51,784 nucleotides of DNA. It comes from Veillonellaceae bacterium (GTDB lineage Bacteria; Bacillota; Negativicutes; Veillonellales; Negativicoccaceae). The position numbers were made by a program, and so were the translations under genes. Below are positions 1-7,866 of this stretch, piece after piece (within the stretch, counting starts at the first letter, position 1; every line of letters begins with the position of its first letter). The notes beneath the pieces were generated by a model, which was given only the letters and a program-made list of their open reading frames with translations, searched no databases and was not told the DNA's origin. The stretch covers positions 1 to 51,784 of the forward strand of contig JALELM010000013.1 of NCBI GenBank assembly GCA_022771805.1, read 5' to 3'.

Positions 1-801
1 ACGCTCCATAACTACCGCGTAGCCTTCCGCGCCTCGCCCGGCTTACTCGACTTACCGCTTGCCAAAATCAAACACGCCGACGTCCTCGCCGCCGTGCGCT
101 CGTGGGATGTCAAGCCGCTAACGGCCGTTAACCGGCTTAGCTGCCTATCGCGCGTATTTAATCACGCCATCAGGCCTTACCGGCTCCTGGTGGTCAATCC
201 GACAGCCGACATCAAAGTGCGCGTTGATAAACAGCACAAAGTCAAAGCGCTAACCGCCGACGCGCTCGAAGCGTTTCTTGCTAAAGTCGCGGCCGACGCC
301 CCGCCCGCGTTCGTCATTATTTGCCAGCTTGCCGGCCTTGCCGGCTTGCGCCTTTCGGAAGCCCTCGGCCTCACGTGGTCGGACGTCGACTTCTCCGCCG
401 CAACCATTACCATCTCCGGCCAGCTCGGCCTAGCCGGTAAACAGCGCACACCGCCGAAGTCGGCTAACGGCTATCGAACCATACCCGCCCCGCCGCGGCT
501 CCTCGCCGCCCTCGCCGCGTATCGCCGCGAAACGATACCGCACATAAACGGCTTAGTCGTTGGTAACGCTATCGCGCGCAGTACCGTGTTAACGTATGCG
601 CGCCGATATACCAACCGCGCCTTCACGCTCCACGCGCTCCGGCATACCTACGCGACTACGCTTTTGGCGAATGGCGTCGACGTGCGCACAGTCGCCGCCC
701 TCATCGGCGACGACGTGAAAACCGTCCTGTCGACGTATATTCACTATACCGACGACATGCGGGCGCAGGCTGCCGAAGACATAAAAAAGATTTTCGGCTG
801 A
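1..801 (+). CDS. Tyrosine recombinase / phage-type integrase, 5' end outside window
   Basis: The frame is open from base 1 without a start, so the N-terminal part lies left of the window. About 266 residues are visible: the end of a SAM-like core-binding domain, then the catalytic domain. The family's catalytic residues can be seen: Arg in GLRLSEALGL, the HxxR box in HALRHTYATT, and the nucleophile Tyr in TYIHYTDD. Enzymes of this family cut and rejoin DNA at attachment sites of phages and integrative elements. Leucine codons CTA, TTA and CTT and short GCTAAC-type runs are commoner here than in the neighbouring genes, which fits recent transfer. It is the last gene before ordinary chromosomal genes, so it probably marks the end of a mobile element. 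Confidence 0.9.
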   Translation, partial: TLHNYRVAFRASPGLLDLPLAKIKHADVLAAVRSWDVKPLTAVNRLSCLSRVFNHAIRPYRLLVVNPTADIKVRVDKQHKVKALTADALEAFLAKVAADAPPAFVIICQLAGLAGLRLSEALGLTWSDVDFSAATITISGQLGLAGKQRTPPKSANGYRTIPAPPRLLAALAAYRRETIPHINGLVVGNAIARSTVLTYARRYTNRAFTLHALRHTYATTLLANGVDVRTVAALIGDDVKTVLSTYIHYTDDMRAQAAEDIKKIFG

Positions 802-803
802 AA

Positions 804-824
804 TTTTTGCCGAATTTTTGCCGA
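804..824 (+). repeat. Direct repeat TTTTTGCCGA x2, 11-bp period (site 1)
   Basis: Two copies of TTTTTGCCGA start at 804 and 815, right after the integrase stop codon. The TGCCGA cores begin 11 bases apart, one helical turn. A near-identical pair lies at 51645-51666 and a looser inverted one at 3754-3770. They could be integrase arm-type sites, or a site for another DNA-binding protein. The function is unknown. Confidence 0.5.
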
Positions 825-834
825 AAAGAACAAT

Positions 835-866
835 AGCCCCCTAATTTAGGGGGCTTCTTGCGTTTT
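835..866 (+). terminator. Terminator after integrase
   Basis: The stem AGCCCCCTA/TAGGGGGCT (835-843 with 847-855) is followed by TCTTGCGTTTTT. It sits about 30 bases after the integrase stop codon. Confidence 0.6.
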
Positions 867-901
867 TATTTAATTATAGCATAATCGCGCCGCCGCCAAA
901 G

Positions 902-929
902 AAAAAACGTCCCCGCGGGGACGTTTTTT
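902..929. terminator. Bidirectional terminator (perfect palindrome)
   Basis: A perfect palindrome with core ACGTCCCCGCGGGGACGT and A6/T6 flanks. It abuts the stop codon of the ABC ATPase gene on the minus strand and could also stop rightward transcription from the integrase. Confidence 0.8.
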
Positions 930-1717
930 CAGCCGAGGATCAGCGCATCGTTCATTTCTTCGCCCGTTTCCTCAAATTTGGCGAGCAGGTCGGCAATGGT
1001 CAGGCGCGCTTTTTCTTCGCCGCGGACATCGAAGACGATGCGGCCGTTGTTCATCATGATCAGGCGGTTTCCGTAGCGCAGGGCATCGCGCATGTTGTGC
1101 GTGATCATCAGCGTGGTCAGCCGGTGCTCGTGCACGATCCGTTCCGTGATGCCGAGTACTTTTTCCGCCGTCCGCGGGTCGAGTGCCGCAGTCGGTTCGT
1201 CCAGCAGCAGCAGTTCCGGTCGCACGAGGGTCGCCATGAGCAGCGTGACGGCTTGCCGCTGACCGCCGGAGAGCAGTTCCATGTGCGTTTCCAGACGGTT
1301 CTCCAGACCGAGATCCAAGGTGCGCAGCAATTCCCGGTAGCGTTCTTTATTCGCCGCACGGAAAGCCCAGCGCAGGCGCAGGTTTTTGCCGCGACGTTCC
1401 GCGAGCAGCAGGTTTTCCTCGACCATCATTCTGCCGGCAGTGCCGCGCAACGGATCCTGGAACACGCGGCCGATGTATTTCGCCCGCCGGTGTTCCGCCA
1501 GTTTCGTCACATCGACATTCGCCAGGCGGATCCGCCCGCTGTCAACGGGGTACGTACCCGCGATGGCGTTCAGCAGGGTCGATTTGCCGGCGCCGTTGCC
1601 GCCGATGACGGTGCAGAAGTCGCCCGGTACCAAGTGCAGGCTGACATCGCGCAGGGCAACTTTTTCGTTCACGGAGCCGGGGAAAAATGTTTTGGAGATT
1701 CCCTCGAGACAGAGCAT
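929..1717 (-). CDS. ABC transporter ATP-binding protein, TrpZ-like
   Basis: A 262-residue ATPase that powers import with the permease and lipoprotein encoded upstream. It shows Walker A GGNGAGKS near residues 39-46, a Q-loop VFQDP, the signature LSGGQRQA, and Walker B LLLLDEP followed by a D-loop. The ATG overlaps the permease stop codon as TGATG, which fixes the start and implies coupled translation. The longer open frame that runs upstream is only a shadow of the permease gene. Proteins of this set (PF04392-type binding protein with a branched-chain-type permease) include the streptococcal tryptophan transporter TrpXYZ. The substrate here is inferred and may differ. Confidence 0.9.
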   Translation of the reverse strand: MLCLEGISKTFFPGSVNEKVALRDVSLHLVPGDFCTVIGGNGAGKSTLLNAIAGTYPVDSGRIRLANVDVTKLAEHRRAKYIGRVFQDPLRGTAGRMMVEENLLLAERRGKNLRLRWAFRAANKERYRELLRTLDLGLENRLETHMELLSGGQRQAVTLLMATLVRPELLLLDEPTAALDPRTAEKVLGITERIVHEHRLTTLMITHNMRDALRYGNRLIMMNNGRIVFDVRGEEKARLTIADLLAKFEETGEEMNDALILG

Positions 1718-2598
1718 CAGCGGCCTCCTTTCCCGGCAGCGGTTTTCGTCCGCACGAGCGGCAGCGCGAGAGCACCCGCCACGATGAGCGCCGTGAAGAG
1801 TTTCAAGTCGTTCGGCGGCATGCCGAGGTACAGCACCGTCGCAATGACGATCCGGTAGACGACTGCGCCGAGAAGAACGGAGATCAGCGATTTTTTGAAG
1901 CTTCTCGCACCGAACAGCACTTCGCCGATGATGACGGCGGCAAGGCCGATGATGATCGTGCCGATGCCCATGCCGATGTCGGCAAATCCCTGGCTCTGCG
2001 CCACGAAGGCACCGCACAGGGAGACGAGCGCGTTGCTGATGAGCATTCCGAGGATGATCATGCCGTTTGTCGGTACGCCGAGGGCGCGAATCATCGCCGG
2101 GTTCGCGCCGGTCGCGCGAATGGCGGTGCCGAGTTCCGTGCCGAAGAACCAGTAGAGCAATAAACCGATGCCCGCCGCCAAGGCCGCGCCGATCGCCAGC
2201 GTGCCGTAGACGGTGCCGCCGAACAGGGCGGCCGCCTGCGTGAAGGCGGTGTCCGTTCGCAGGAGCGAGATATTTGCCTTGCCCATCACTCGCAAGTTGA
2301 CCGAGTAGAGGGCGATCATTGTCAGGATCCCCGCCAGGAGTGCGGGAATTTTCAGCTGCGTGTGGAGCAGCGCCGTCACCGTGCCGGCGAGAGCACCGGC
2401 GAACAGGGCGAGCAGGACGGCCGTCCAGGGCGAGCCGCCGGCAGTGATCCAAGTCGCCGCCACCGCCGCCCCGAGCGGGAATGTGCCTTCGACCGAGAGG
2501 TCGGCGATGTCCAGCACGCGAAATGTCAGAAATACGCCGAGCGCCATGATCGACCAGAGCAGGCCTTGCGCCAGCGTGGAAATAATTAAGTCCGTCAT
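1717..2598 (-). CDS. ABC transporter permease, branched-chain/TrpY type
   Basis: A 293-residue integral membrane protein with about eight to nine hydrophobic segments, many rich in Ala, Gly and Leu. It forms the channel of the importer with the ATPase encoded directly downstream (TGATG overlap). The chosen ATG (MTDLIIS) has GGAGG six bases ahead. An in-frame ATG six codons earlier overlaps that ribosome site and is unlikely. The family is the BPD_transp_2 permeases used for amino acids, nucleosides and TrpXYZ-type systems. An intrinsic terminator lies between this gene and the lipoprotein gene, so the permease and ATPase are probably made at a lower level. Confidence 0.88.
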   Translation of the reverse strand: MTDLIISTLAQGLLWSIMALGVFLTFRVLDIADLSVEGTFPLGAAVAATWITAGGSPWTAVLLALFAGALAGTVTALLHTQLKIPALLAGILTMIALYSVNLRVMGKANISLLRTDTAFTQAAALFGGTVYGTLAIGAALAAGIGLLLYWFFGTELGTAIRATGANPAMIRALGVPTNGMIILGMLISNALVSLCGAFVAQSQGFADIGMGIGTIIIGLAAVIIGEVLFGARSFKKSLISVLLGAVVYRIVIATVLYLGMPPNDLKLFTALIVAGALALPLVRTKTAAGKGGR

Positions 2599-2617
2599 TG
2601 TATCCTCCGCATACAAA

Positions 2618-2637
2618 AGGCGTCCTGCGGGACGCCT
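2618..2637 (-). terminator. Intergenic attenuating terminator
   Basis: The stem AGGCGTCC/GGACGCCT with a 4-base loop, followed by TTTT on the minus strand, lies between the lipoprotein and permease genes. It would let the binding protein be made in excess of the membrane parts, a common arrangement for importers. Confidence 0.75.
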
Positions 2638-2641
2638 CGTT

Positions 2642-3637
2642 TTATTGTACCCATTCCGCCCGTTCTTCCCAGCCTGCCGGTAAAGTGAGGCCGAGCTTGG
2701 CGACTTCGGCGCGGTTGATCACCAGGGCATATTCACGCTGCGTTTCCACTGCGGTCGTTTCCGGCTTGGCGTTGCCGAGGAGGATATCCGCACCCATTTC
2801 GCCGGCACGCACGCCGAGGGTGTAGAAGTCGATCGACAGCGCCGCTACCGCCCCGTTCTGCACGTGCGCCCGCTCCGAGCCGAACACCGGTACGGAGGCC
2901 GCATGTGCCGCGCTGACGAGCGCCGGGAGCGCGGAAGCGACGACATTGTCCGTCGGGACGAATACCGCCTGTGCCTCTTGGACGAGCTGGCCGGCCGCCT
3001 GCGGAATGTCATTCACGGAAGATACCGCGTACCGTTTCACTTCGATGTTGTGCGCGCCCGCCGCTTCTTCCAGCGCCGCGACCTGCAACTCGGAGTTGAT
3101 TTCACTCGTGTTGTAGACTACGCCGAGCGTGTGCAGACTCGGCATCAGTTCCTGCAAGGCCGTCAGCTGCACTTCAATGTCCACGGCATCGGAAGTGCCG
3201 GTGACATTTGTGCCGGGGTGCTCGTTACTCTGCACGAGTTTCGCCGCAACGAAATCGGTGATCGCCGTACCGACCACGGGAATTTCCGCGGTGGCGTTCG
3301 CTACCGCCTGCGCTGACGGCGTCGCCACGGCGAAGATCAATTGTTCCTTATCATGTAAAAAACGCCGTACGATGGTATCCAGGTTCGACTGATCGCCCTG
3401 TGCGTTCTGGCGATCGATGGAGATGTCTTTCCCCTCGACGAGACCTTTTTGGGCCAAACCGTCCACGATGCCTCGTGTCGCTTCGTCCAAAGCCGGATGT
3501 TGCACGATCTGCACCAAACCGACCCGATACTTCGTACCGCTGTCCTTTTGCGCGTCCTGCCCGCAACCTGCCAGCAGACCCGCCGCGACTATTCCTGCCG
3601 CCGCTACCGTTGCTACACGTTTCCACATTTGTTTCAT
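2642..3637 (-). CDS. ABC transporter substrate-binding lipoprotein, TrpX-like
   Basis: 331 residues. The N terminus has a basic start, a hydrophobic stretch and the lipobox LLAGC, so the protein should be lipid-anchored on the outer face of the cytoplasmic membrane. The rest reads like the ABC_sub_bind family (PF04392), for example the tracts VGLVQIVQHPALDEA and GVVYNTSE. It would capture a small ligand and hand it to the permease and ATPase encoded downstream. The start MKQMWK was chosen because GGATGG lies seven bases ahead; an ATG six codons upstream has no ribosome site. No T-box leader was seen upstream, unlike the tryptophan operons of some relatives, so regulation and substrate are uncertain. 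Confidence 0.87.
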   Translation of the reverse strand: MKQMWKRVATVAAAGIVAAGLLAGCGQDAQKDSGTKYRVGLVQIVQHPALDEATRGIVDGLAQKGLVEGKDISIDRQNAQGDQSNLDTIVRRFLHDKEQLIFAVATPSAQAVANATAEIPVVGTAITDFVAAKLVQSNEHPGTNVTGTSDAVDIEVQLTALQELMPSLHTLGVVYNTSEINSELQVAALEEAAGAHNIEVKRYAVSSVNDIPQAAGQLVQEAQAVFVPTDNVVASALPALVSAAHAASVPVFGSERAHVQNGAVAALSIDFYTLGVRAGEMGADILLGNAKPETTAVETQREYALVINRAEVAKLGLTLPAGWEERAEWVQ

Positions 3638-3669
3638 GTTACCCCATCCTTCCATGCTGCAATCATACC

Positions 3670-3688
3670 CTATTCCACAATAGAATAG
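3670..3688. promoter_or_regulatory. Inverted repeat, possible operator of the ABC transporter operon
   Basis: CTATTC (3670-3675), a 7-base spacer and GAATAG (3683-3688) form a perfect inverted repeat about 35-50 bases before the lipoprotein start. A weak minus-strand -10 (TATTCT) falls inside it. It could bind a repressor; no family is identified. Confidence 0.4.
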
Positions 3689-3753
3689 TTGCTATCGACT
3701 ATAACACAAAACCTGTTGCAGGGCAAGTAAAAAATAAATCGCGCGGGCTCTTT

Positions 3754-3770
3754 TCGGCAGTTTTTCGGCA
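3754..3770 (-). repeat. Direct repeat TGCCGA x2, 11-bp period (site 2)
   Basis: Read on the minus strand, two TGCCGA cores are spaced 11 bases apart, as at 808-824 and 51650-51666. It lies upstream of the ABC transporter operon and just past the CBS gene terminator. Function unknown. Confidence 0.4.
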
Positions 3771-3776
3771 AATGAA

Positions 3777-3798
3777 AAAGGCCGGTTTCCCGACCTTT
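3777..3798 (-). terminator. Terminator of CBS-domain gene
   Basis: The stem AAAGGTCGG/CCGGCCTTT (minus strand, one G-T pair) has a GAAA loop and a T-run. It lies about 10 bases after the stop codon of the CBS gene. Confidence 0.75.
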
Positions 3799-3807
3799 TC
3801 TTTGCTT

Positions 3808-4275
3808 CTAAATCCCGGGCGCGCTGCCTTCTTTTTCCATGAACGCGAGGATATCGTGCCGCGTCACCATGCCGACCAGTCTGCCGTTTTCCACGACGGG
3901 AACATATTTCAGATGATCTTCGACCATCATGTCCGCAACGGTATCCGCATCCGTATCCGGAGAGACGTATTCCACATCTTCCGTCATGATGTCGCCGGCC
4001 TGTGTCGCGAGCAGTTTCTGGAAAGTTTCCTCGTACTTGCCGTAGCCGCCGTAGTAGAGGCTCGCCCCGAGGATATTCACCACATTCGGCGCTTGCGGGC
4101 GTGCCTTTTTGTACAGGAGATCGCCTTCCGTCACGATCCCCGCCAAGGCATTGTCGTCATCCACCACGGGAATCGCTCCTATCCGATTGCGGACGATCAG
4201 CCGCACCAATTCGTGTACGGTGGTCTCCCGGTTGCAGGTCAATACATACTTATTCATAATATCGCGTACCAACAT
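3808..4275 (-). CDS. CBS-domain pair protein
   Basis: 155 residues, almost entirely two CBS domains (about 1-60 and 85-150), with typical tracts DIMNKYVLTC, AIPVVDDDN and DIMTEDVEYVS. Such stand-alone Bateman modules bind adenine nucleotides and regulate partner enzymes or channels; the partner here is unknown. The start MLVRDIM was chosen because GGAGAGGAG lies eight bases ahead. An ATG eight codons earlier overlaps that site. The gene has its own terminator, and a 64-base gap separates it from the M50 protease gene upstream, with which it may be cotranscribed. Confidence 0.88.
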   Translation of the reverse strand: MLVRDIMNKYVLTCNRETTVHELVRLIVRNRIGAIPVVDDDNALAGIVTEGDLLYKKARPQAPNVVNILGASLYYGGYGKYEETFQKLLATQAGDIMTEDVEYVSPDTDADTVADMMVEDHLKYVPVVENGRLVGMVTRHDILAFMEKEGSAPGI

Positions 4276-4339
4276 AGTTGCCACTCCTCTCCGCGTCATT
4301 ACCTCATGTATATGTTCGCCGGCGGGCTGCCGATTCCTT

Positions 4340-5200
4340 TTAACTGCCCGTAAAAAGATACACGCCGAAGCCGGAAATCGCCGTGATCAGACCGTAGCCG
4401 AGCCCGACCGCCCAACGTTTGGCCGCTGCCACCCGGTAGTATTCCCGGCGCTGCGGGTCGTAGCGGTCGCGCCAGGTGCGGCGGGCGCGCAACGCTCCGA
4501 GGACGAGAATGATCAGCATCAGCGGGCTGAATGTGTACCAAGCCGCCACCGCCATGATCGCAAGACCTGCGATCCAAATCGCCGGCGACAGCGCCGTGAC
4601 GATCCGCCCGCCGTCCAGCGGCGAAACGGGGATCATATTGAACAACGTGATGAAAAAGCCGAAGTACGCAACGGCCAGCAGTAGTCCCGAGTGCTGGGTC
4701 ACGCCCCACCAGAAGGTCACCAAGGCCGCGATCAGGCCGAAAACCGGCCCGCCGAGTGCGACCACGGCTTCCTGCCAGGCGTCTTTCGGCGCTTCTTTCA
4801 TCGTGATGAACGCCCCGACAAAGGGCACGAACACCGGCGCCGTCACCGGCATGCCGACGCCCTTGGCAAAGACGACATGCCCCATCTCGTGAATGGCGAT
4901 CATCAGCACGATGCCGACCGCATAGCGCCAGCCGTAGAACATGGCATACGAGCCGATCATGACAAACATCGACACGGCCGTGCCGAAAAATTTCCCGTAT
5001 TTCAGGGCAAACAGCAACCCCTTTCCCTTGGAAAGGAGAAAGAGCAGTGCCGCGCCGATACCGACCGCCGAGCCTGCGCCGACACTTCTGCGCGGCGGCG
5101 GGGGCGACTCTGTCGGCGCGTGCCGTTCGCCATTTTCGTCAATAATGTAGTAGGGAGCGTATTCCTCCCCGTCTCTGTTGCGGTCTTGGTTTTCCGCCAA
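4340..5200 (-). CDS. M50-family (site-2-type) membrane metalloprotease
   Basis: About 286 residues. The HExxH zinc motif is in AIHEMGHVVFAKG, and the third-ligand region is in NMIPVSPLDGGRI. Several hydrophobic segments surround these, with a basic Arg-rich tail (RRTWRDRYDPQRR). The family cuts substrates inside or next to the membrane. The start is inferred as TTG at 5200, six bases after the upstream gene's natural stop codon, with GAAGGA about nine bases ahead. The protein would then begin MAENQDRNRDGE with an acidic soluble tail of about 35 residues and a Pro-rich stretch. The frame is open further upstream only because of an apparent one-base insertion in the neighbour, so a 646-residue fusion is not the likely product. 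Confidence 0.8.
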   Translation of the reverse strand: MAENQDRNRDGEEYAPYYIIDENGERHAPTESPPPPRRSVGAGSAVGIGAALLFLLSKGKGLLFALKYGKFFGTAVSMFVMIGSYAMFYGWRYAVGIVLMIAIHEMGHVVFAKGVGMPVTAPVFVPFVGAFITMKEAPKDAWQEAVVALGGPVFGLIAALVTFWWGVTQHSGLLLAVAYFGFFITLFNMIPVSPLDGGRIVTALSPAIWIAGLAIMAVAAWYTFSPLMLIILVLGALRARRTWRDRYDPQRREYYRVAAAKRWAVGLGYGLITAISGFGVYLFTGS

Positions 5201-5205
5201 ATCGA

Positions 5206-6280
5206 TCAGTCCTTCATGAAGTAATAGACACCGACACCGACCAAAATGAGCACGAGAATGATCAGCGGCACGCTCGGCGGCAGCTTTGCGCTCGGCCATG
5301 GCCTCGATGCGCGCCTGCACTTCCGCCTCCGAGAGCGCCTGCGAGCGCCCCGGCAATGGTACGGCGGGCAATTCCGGCAATGCTTCCGGCGTGTATTCCT
5401 CGCCGAGTTCCGCCATGGCGGCCGCTTTTTCCTTTTGGCGTTGCAACGCTTCCAGGCGCGCGAGCGAGATGTCTTTCACATCGGCGTGCAACTGTTCCAC
5501 CTTGCGCCGCATGACTTCCTTGCGTACCGCCTGAGTGAACAGATCCAATGCATGGATGCCGGTGTGCAATGCATCCGTGGCTTCGCGTTGGTGTTCCGTG
5601 AATTGCCGGTACGCCCAGACGATATCCCGATGATGCCGCAGAATTTTCGCCGGATCCTCGCTGTCCAGGCTGACGTTCACGGCGATATCTTTTTCTTTCG
5701 CGAGCAGTCCCGACAGCTGAAAACCGGCGCGGTTGATGTGCAGGTAGACTTGATTCACCCGGTGCGCCAGCGATTTCAATTCTTCCTCGTAGAGCAGGCG
5801 GGTATTGGCGGGAAGGCCTTCTTCCATGAGCCGGTCGATGACTCCCGTCAGGCTGACGATGCCGCTCAAAAAGTTTTCCGTATTGTGCAGCAGGCTGCTG
5901 AACGAACCGACGAGGTAGCGCCCGTTGTGCCGGCGCAGATGCCGATACCGCCAGACCAGCGGCAGCCGGCGCAATTCGCCGTCCGCCAGGGCGAGGTATA
6001 CCGCCCGAGCCCGTGTCAGCGGGCGCATTTTCCCGTGCTTCTTCGCGGGCAAGTCGCGGCGGATCTTGCGCCCGATCGGCGGAAACCCCGCCGCCGTCCG
6101 CAGCTGCACCGTATGCACATCTGCTACGATCGTCTGCAGTTCGCCGCGCAGTCGTCGCAATTCTTCTTCGCTTTCCGCCGCCTGTCGCCGGAAGCGTTCC
6201 GTAAACGTTTCCTGTCGGGTCGGCTCCGTCCCGAACAGATTGATCATTCCGCTATGGTTTTGTTTCGTATCCGTCGTCAT
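5206..6280 (-). CDS. Tail-anchored coiled-coil protein, apparently frameshifted near its 3' end
   Basis: The first about 333 codons run from the ATG at 6280 (GAGGTG five bases ahead). The product is charged and helical, with Arg/Glu-rich segments and no recognised domain. Near 5285-5287 (codons CGC AAA GCT) the useful frame shifts by +1. Dropping one A gives RKLPPSVP and then a strong membrane segment IILVLILVGVGVYY ending MKD-stop at 5206. That stop is followed six bases later by the start of the M50 protease, a normal operon junction. I infer a one-base insertion, by mutation or sequencing error, in an A run. The intact protein would be about 358 residues with a C-terminal anchor. It may act with the protease. 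Function unknown. Confidence 0.65.
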
Positions 6281-6288
6281 AGGTCACC

Positions 6289-6768
6289 TCACCAATGATA
6301 GGGCTCATTGCGCCGGATTTTTTCCGCCCGATACAGCTGTTCCGTCAATAGATAGCGCACCATTTGATGCGTGTATGTCCAAGGGCCGAGCGACAACCGC
6401 CGCTGCGCCCGCCGGCGCAAGTTCTCGCCCACGCCGAACGCCCCGCCGATGACGAAGGTCACCGTCGAGTGTCCCGCCAAGGCCAAGTCCGCCAGTTCGG
6501 CCGCAAATTCCTCCGAAGTGCAGGTATCGCCGTGCAGGTCGAGCAGGATCACATAGTCCTGCGGACGGAGTTGGCGCAGCAACGCCTCTCCCTCCGCTGC
6601 GAGCTGCGCACTGCGAGTCGCCGCGGAAGGACGCGCCGCGCTTTTTTCCTCCGGCACTTCGGTACACTCGATGCCGCCGTACGGCCGCAAACGTTTCGTA
6701 TATTCGGCGATCGCGTCCCGCAAAAAGGGCTTCCCGATTTTGCCGACGGCTACGATGCGGTACCGCAT
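6289..6768 (-). CDS. rlmH: 23S rRNA pseudouridine-1915 N3-methyltransferase RlmH
   Basis: 159 residues, the usual length of RlmH. This SPOUT-class enzyme uses S-adenosylmethionine to methylate pseudouridine 1915 in helix 69 of 23S rRNA. Characteristic tracts are visible: the start MRYRIVAVGK, LLDLHGD, VIGGAFGVG in the trefoil-knot region, and the C-terminal PYHW that ends nearly all family members in YH plus one residue. The ATG overlaps the htrA stop codon by one base (TAATG). The order walJ-htrA-rlmH matches the end of the walRK locus of Bacillus-type genomes, although no WalRK genes are in the window. Confidence 0.96.
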   Translation of the reverse strand: MRYRIVAVGKIGKPFLRDAIAEYTKRLRPYGGIECTEVPEEKSAARPSAATRSAQLAAEGEALLRQLRPQDYVILLDLHGDTCTSEEFAAELADLALAGHSTVTFVIGGAFGVGENLRRRAQRRLSLGPWTYTHQMVRYLLTEQLYRAEKIRRNEPYHW

Positions 6769-7862
6769 TATTTCGCCTCGGCGAGGCGTACCGTCACCGT
6801 GTCTTCCCGGCCGTCGTAGCGGTAGGTCAGCCGCACTTCGTCGCCGACCGCATGCGCGTCAATGCGGGCGCGCAACTCGGCCAGTGTCGTCACCGCGGCA
6901 CCGTCCACGGCGGTGATGAAGCATTGCGGGCCGATGTCCGTCCCCGCAAGCGGCCCTTGCGGATCCACTCGCATGACGAGGATACCGTTCTCCCGCGCGC
7001 CCCATTCGTAGCCGTAACGGGCGGCGATCGTCCGGTCAACCGCCCACAGGCCGAGGTAGGCTCGGCGGACTTTGCCGTGCTCAATCAATTCTTTCAAAAT
7101 AGGGCGGGCGCTGTTGATCGGAATGGCAAAACCCAGCCCTTCGACGCCCGTATTGGCGATCTTGATACTGTTGATCCCGACGACTCTTCCCTCGGCATTC
7201 ACGAGTGCGCCGCCGCTGTTCCCCTGATTGATCGCCGCGTCCGTCTGGATCATCGGGAACCGCTGCTCCAAGGGGTTGACGATCCGGTTCACGGCGGAAA
7301 TCACGCCGACCGTCACCGTGCCGCGCAGCTCCAAGCCGAGCGGGTTGCCGATGGCAATCGCCGGCTCACCGACGACCAGCGAGTCCGAGTCGCCGAATTC
7401 CGCGACCGGCAGATCCTGTGCCTCCACTTTCACCACGGCCAAATCCGTCGCGGCATCCCCGCCGACCACTTTCCCGGCGACCGTCTCGCCGCTGGCCAGC
7501 AGTACATTCACTTCCGTGCTCTCGCCGACGACATGGTAATTCGTCGCGATGTAGCCTTTTTGATCAAAGATAACGCCGCTGCCGACACTTTCACCGACCA
7601 GTACCCGGCGGTTGAAAATATCCCGGTCATATACGCGTGTCGTGATACCGACCACCGCCGGCCCGACCTGTTTCACCGCCTGGACGATGGACGTATTGCG
7701 GACATTGGCGAGGACATGATCGTCTTTCGGCTCATCCAATGCGCGAATCTGCGTATTTTCCGGCGAACCGTTCCAGTATTCCCGCCCGATAAAGAAGCCG
7801 AGCAGGCCGACGATAATCAACAGCAGCGCGCCGATGATGATAATGTATTTTCTATTTTTCAT
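6768..7862 (-). CDS. HtrA/DegP-type membrane serine protease
   Basis: 364 residues. One N-terminal membrane anchor (about residues 6-25), a trypsin-like domain, and a C-terminal PDZ domain. The catalytic triad is visible: His110 (TNYHVV), Asp140 (ATDLAVV) and Ser216 (NQGNSGGAL). Such proteases degrade or refold damaged proteins outside the cytoplasmic membrane. The start MKNRKY was chosen for the GGAG/AAGGG site just ahead; the open frame further upstream lies inside walJ. The stop codon of walJ is four bases before this start. The PDZ domain ends close to the C terminus, so only one PDZ is present, as in HtrC/YyxA-type proteins. Confidence 0.94.
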   Translation of the reverse strand: MKNRKYIIIIGALLLIIVGLLGFFIGREYWNGSPENTQIRALDEPKDDHVLANVRNTSIVQAVKQVGPAVVGITTRVYDRDIFNRRVLVGESVGSGVIFDQKGYIATNYHVVGESTEVNVLLASGETVAGKVVGGDAATDLAVVKVEAQDLPVAEFGDSDSLVVGEPAIAIGNPLGLELRGTVTVGVISAVNRIVNPLEQRFPMIQTDAAINQGNSGGALVNAEGRVVGINSIKIANTGVEGLGFAIPINSARPILKELIEHGKVRRAYLGLWAVDRTIAARYGYEWGARENGILVMRVDPQGPLAGTDIGPQCFITAVDGAAVTTLAELRARIDAHAVGDEVRLTYRYDGREDTVTVRLAEAK

Positions 7863-7866
7863 TCCC

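Noticed and set aside
929-2452. A 507-codon frame starting inside the permease gene
   Set aside because: Only its 3' half is the ABC ATPase. The upstream part reads the permease gene out of frame; the true start overlaps the permease stop codon.
2642-3700. T-box riboswitch before the TrpX-like gene
   Set aside because: The leader is short and lacks the T-box consensus and specifier stem; only a small inverted repeat is present.
4340-6280. A single 646-residue fusion of coiled-coil protein and M50 protease
   Set aside because: The bridge residues look non-coding, while the alternative frame gives a membrane anchor, stop codon and a ribosome site before a TTG start. Treated as two genes with a frame error.
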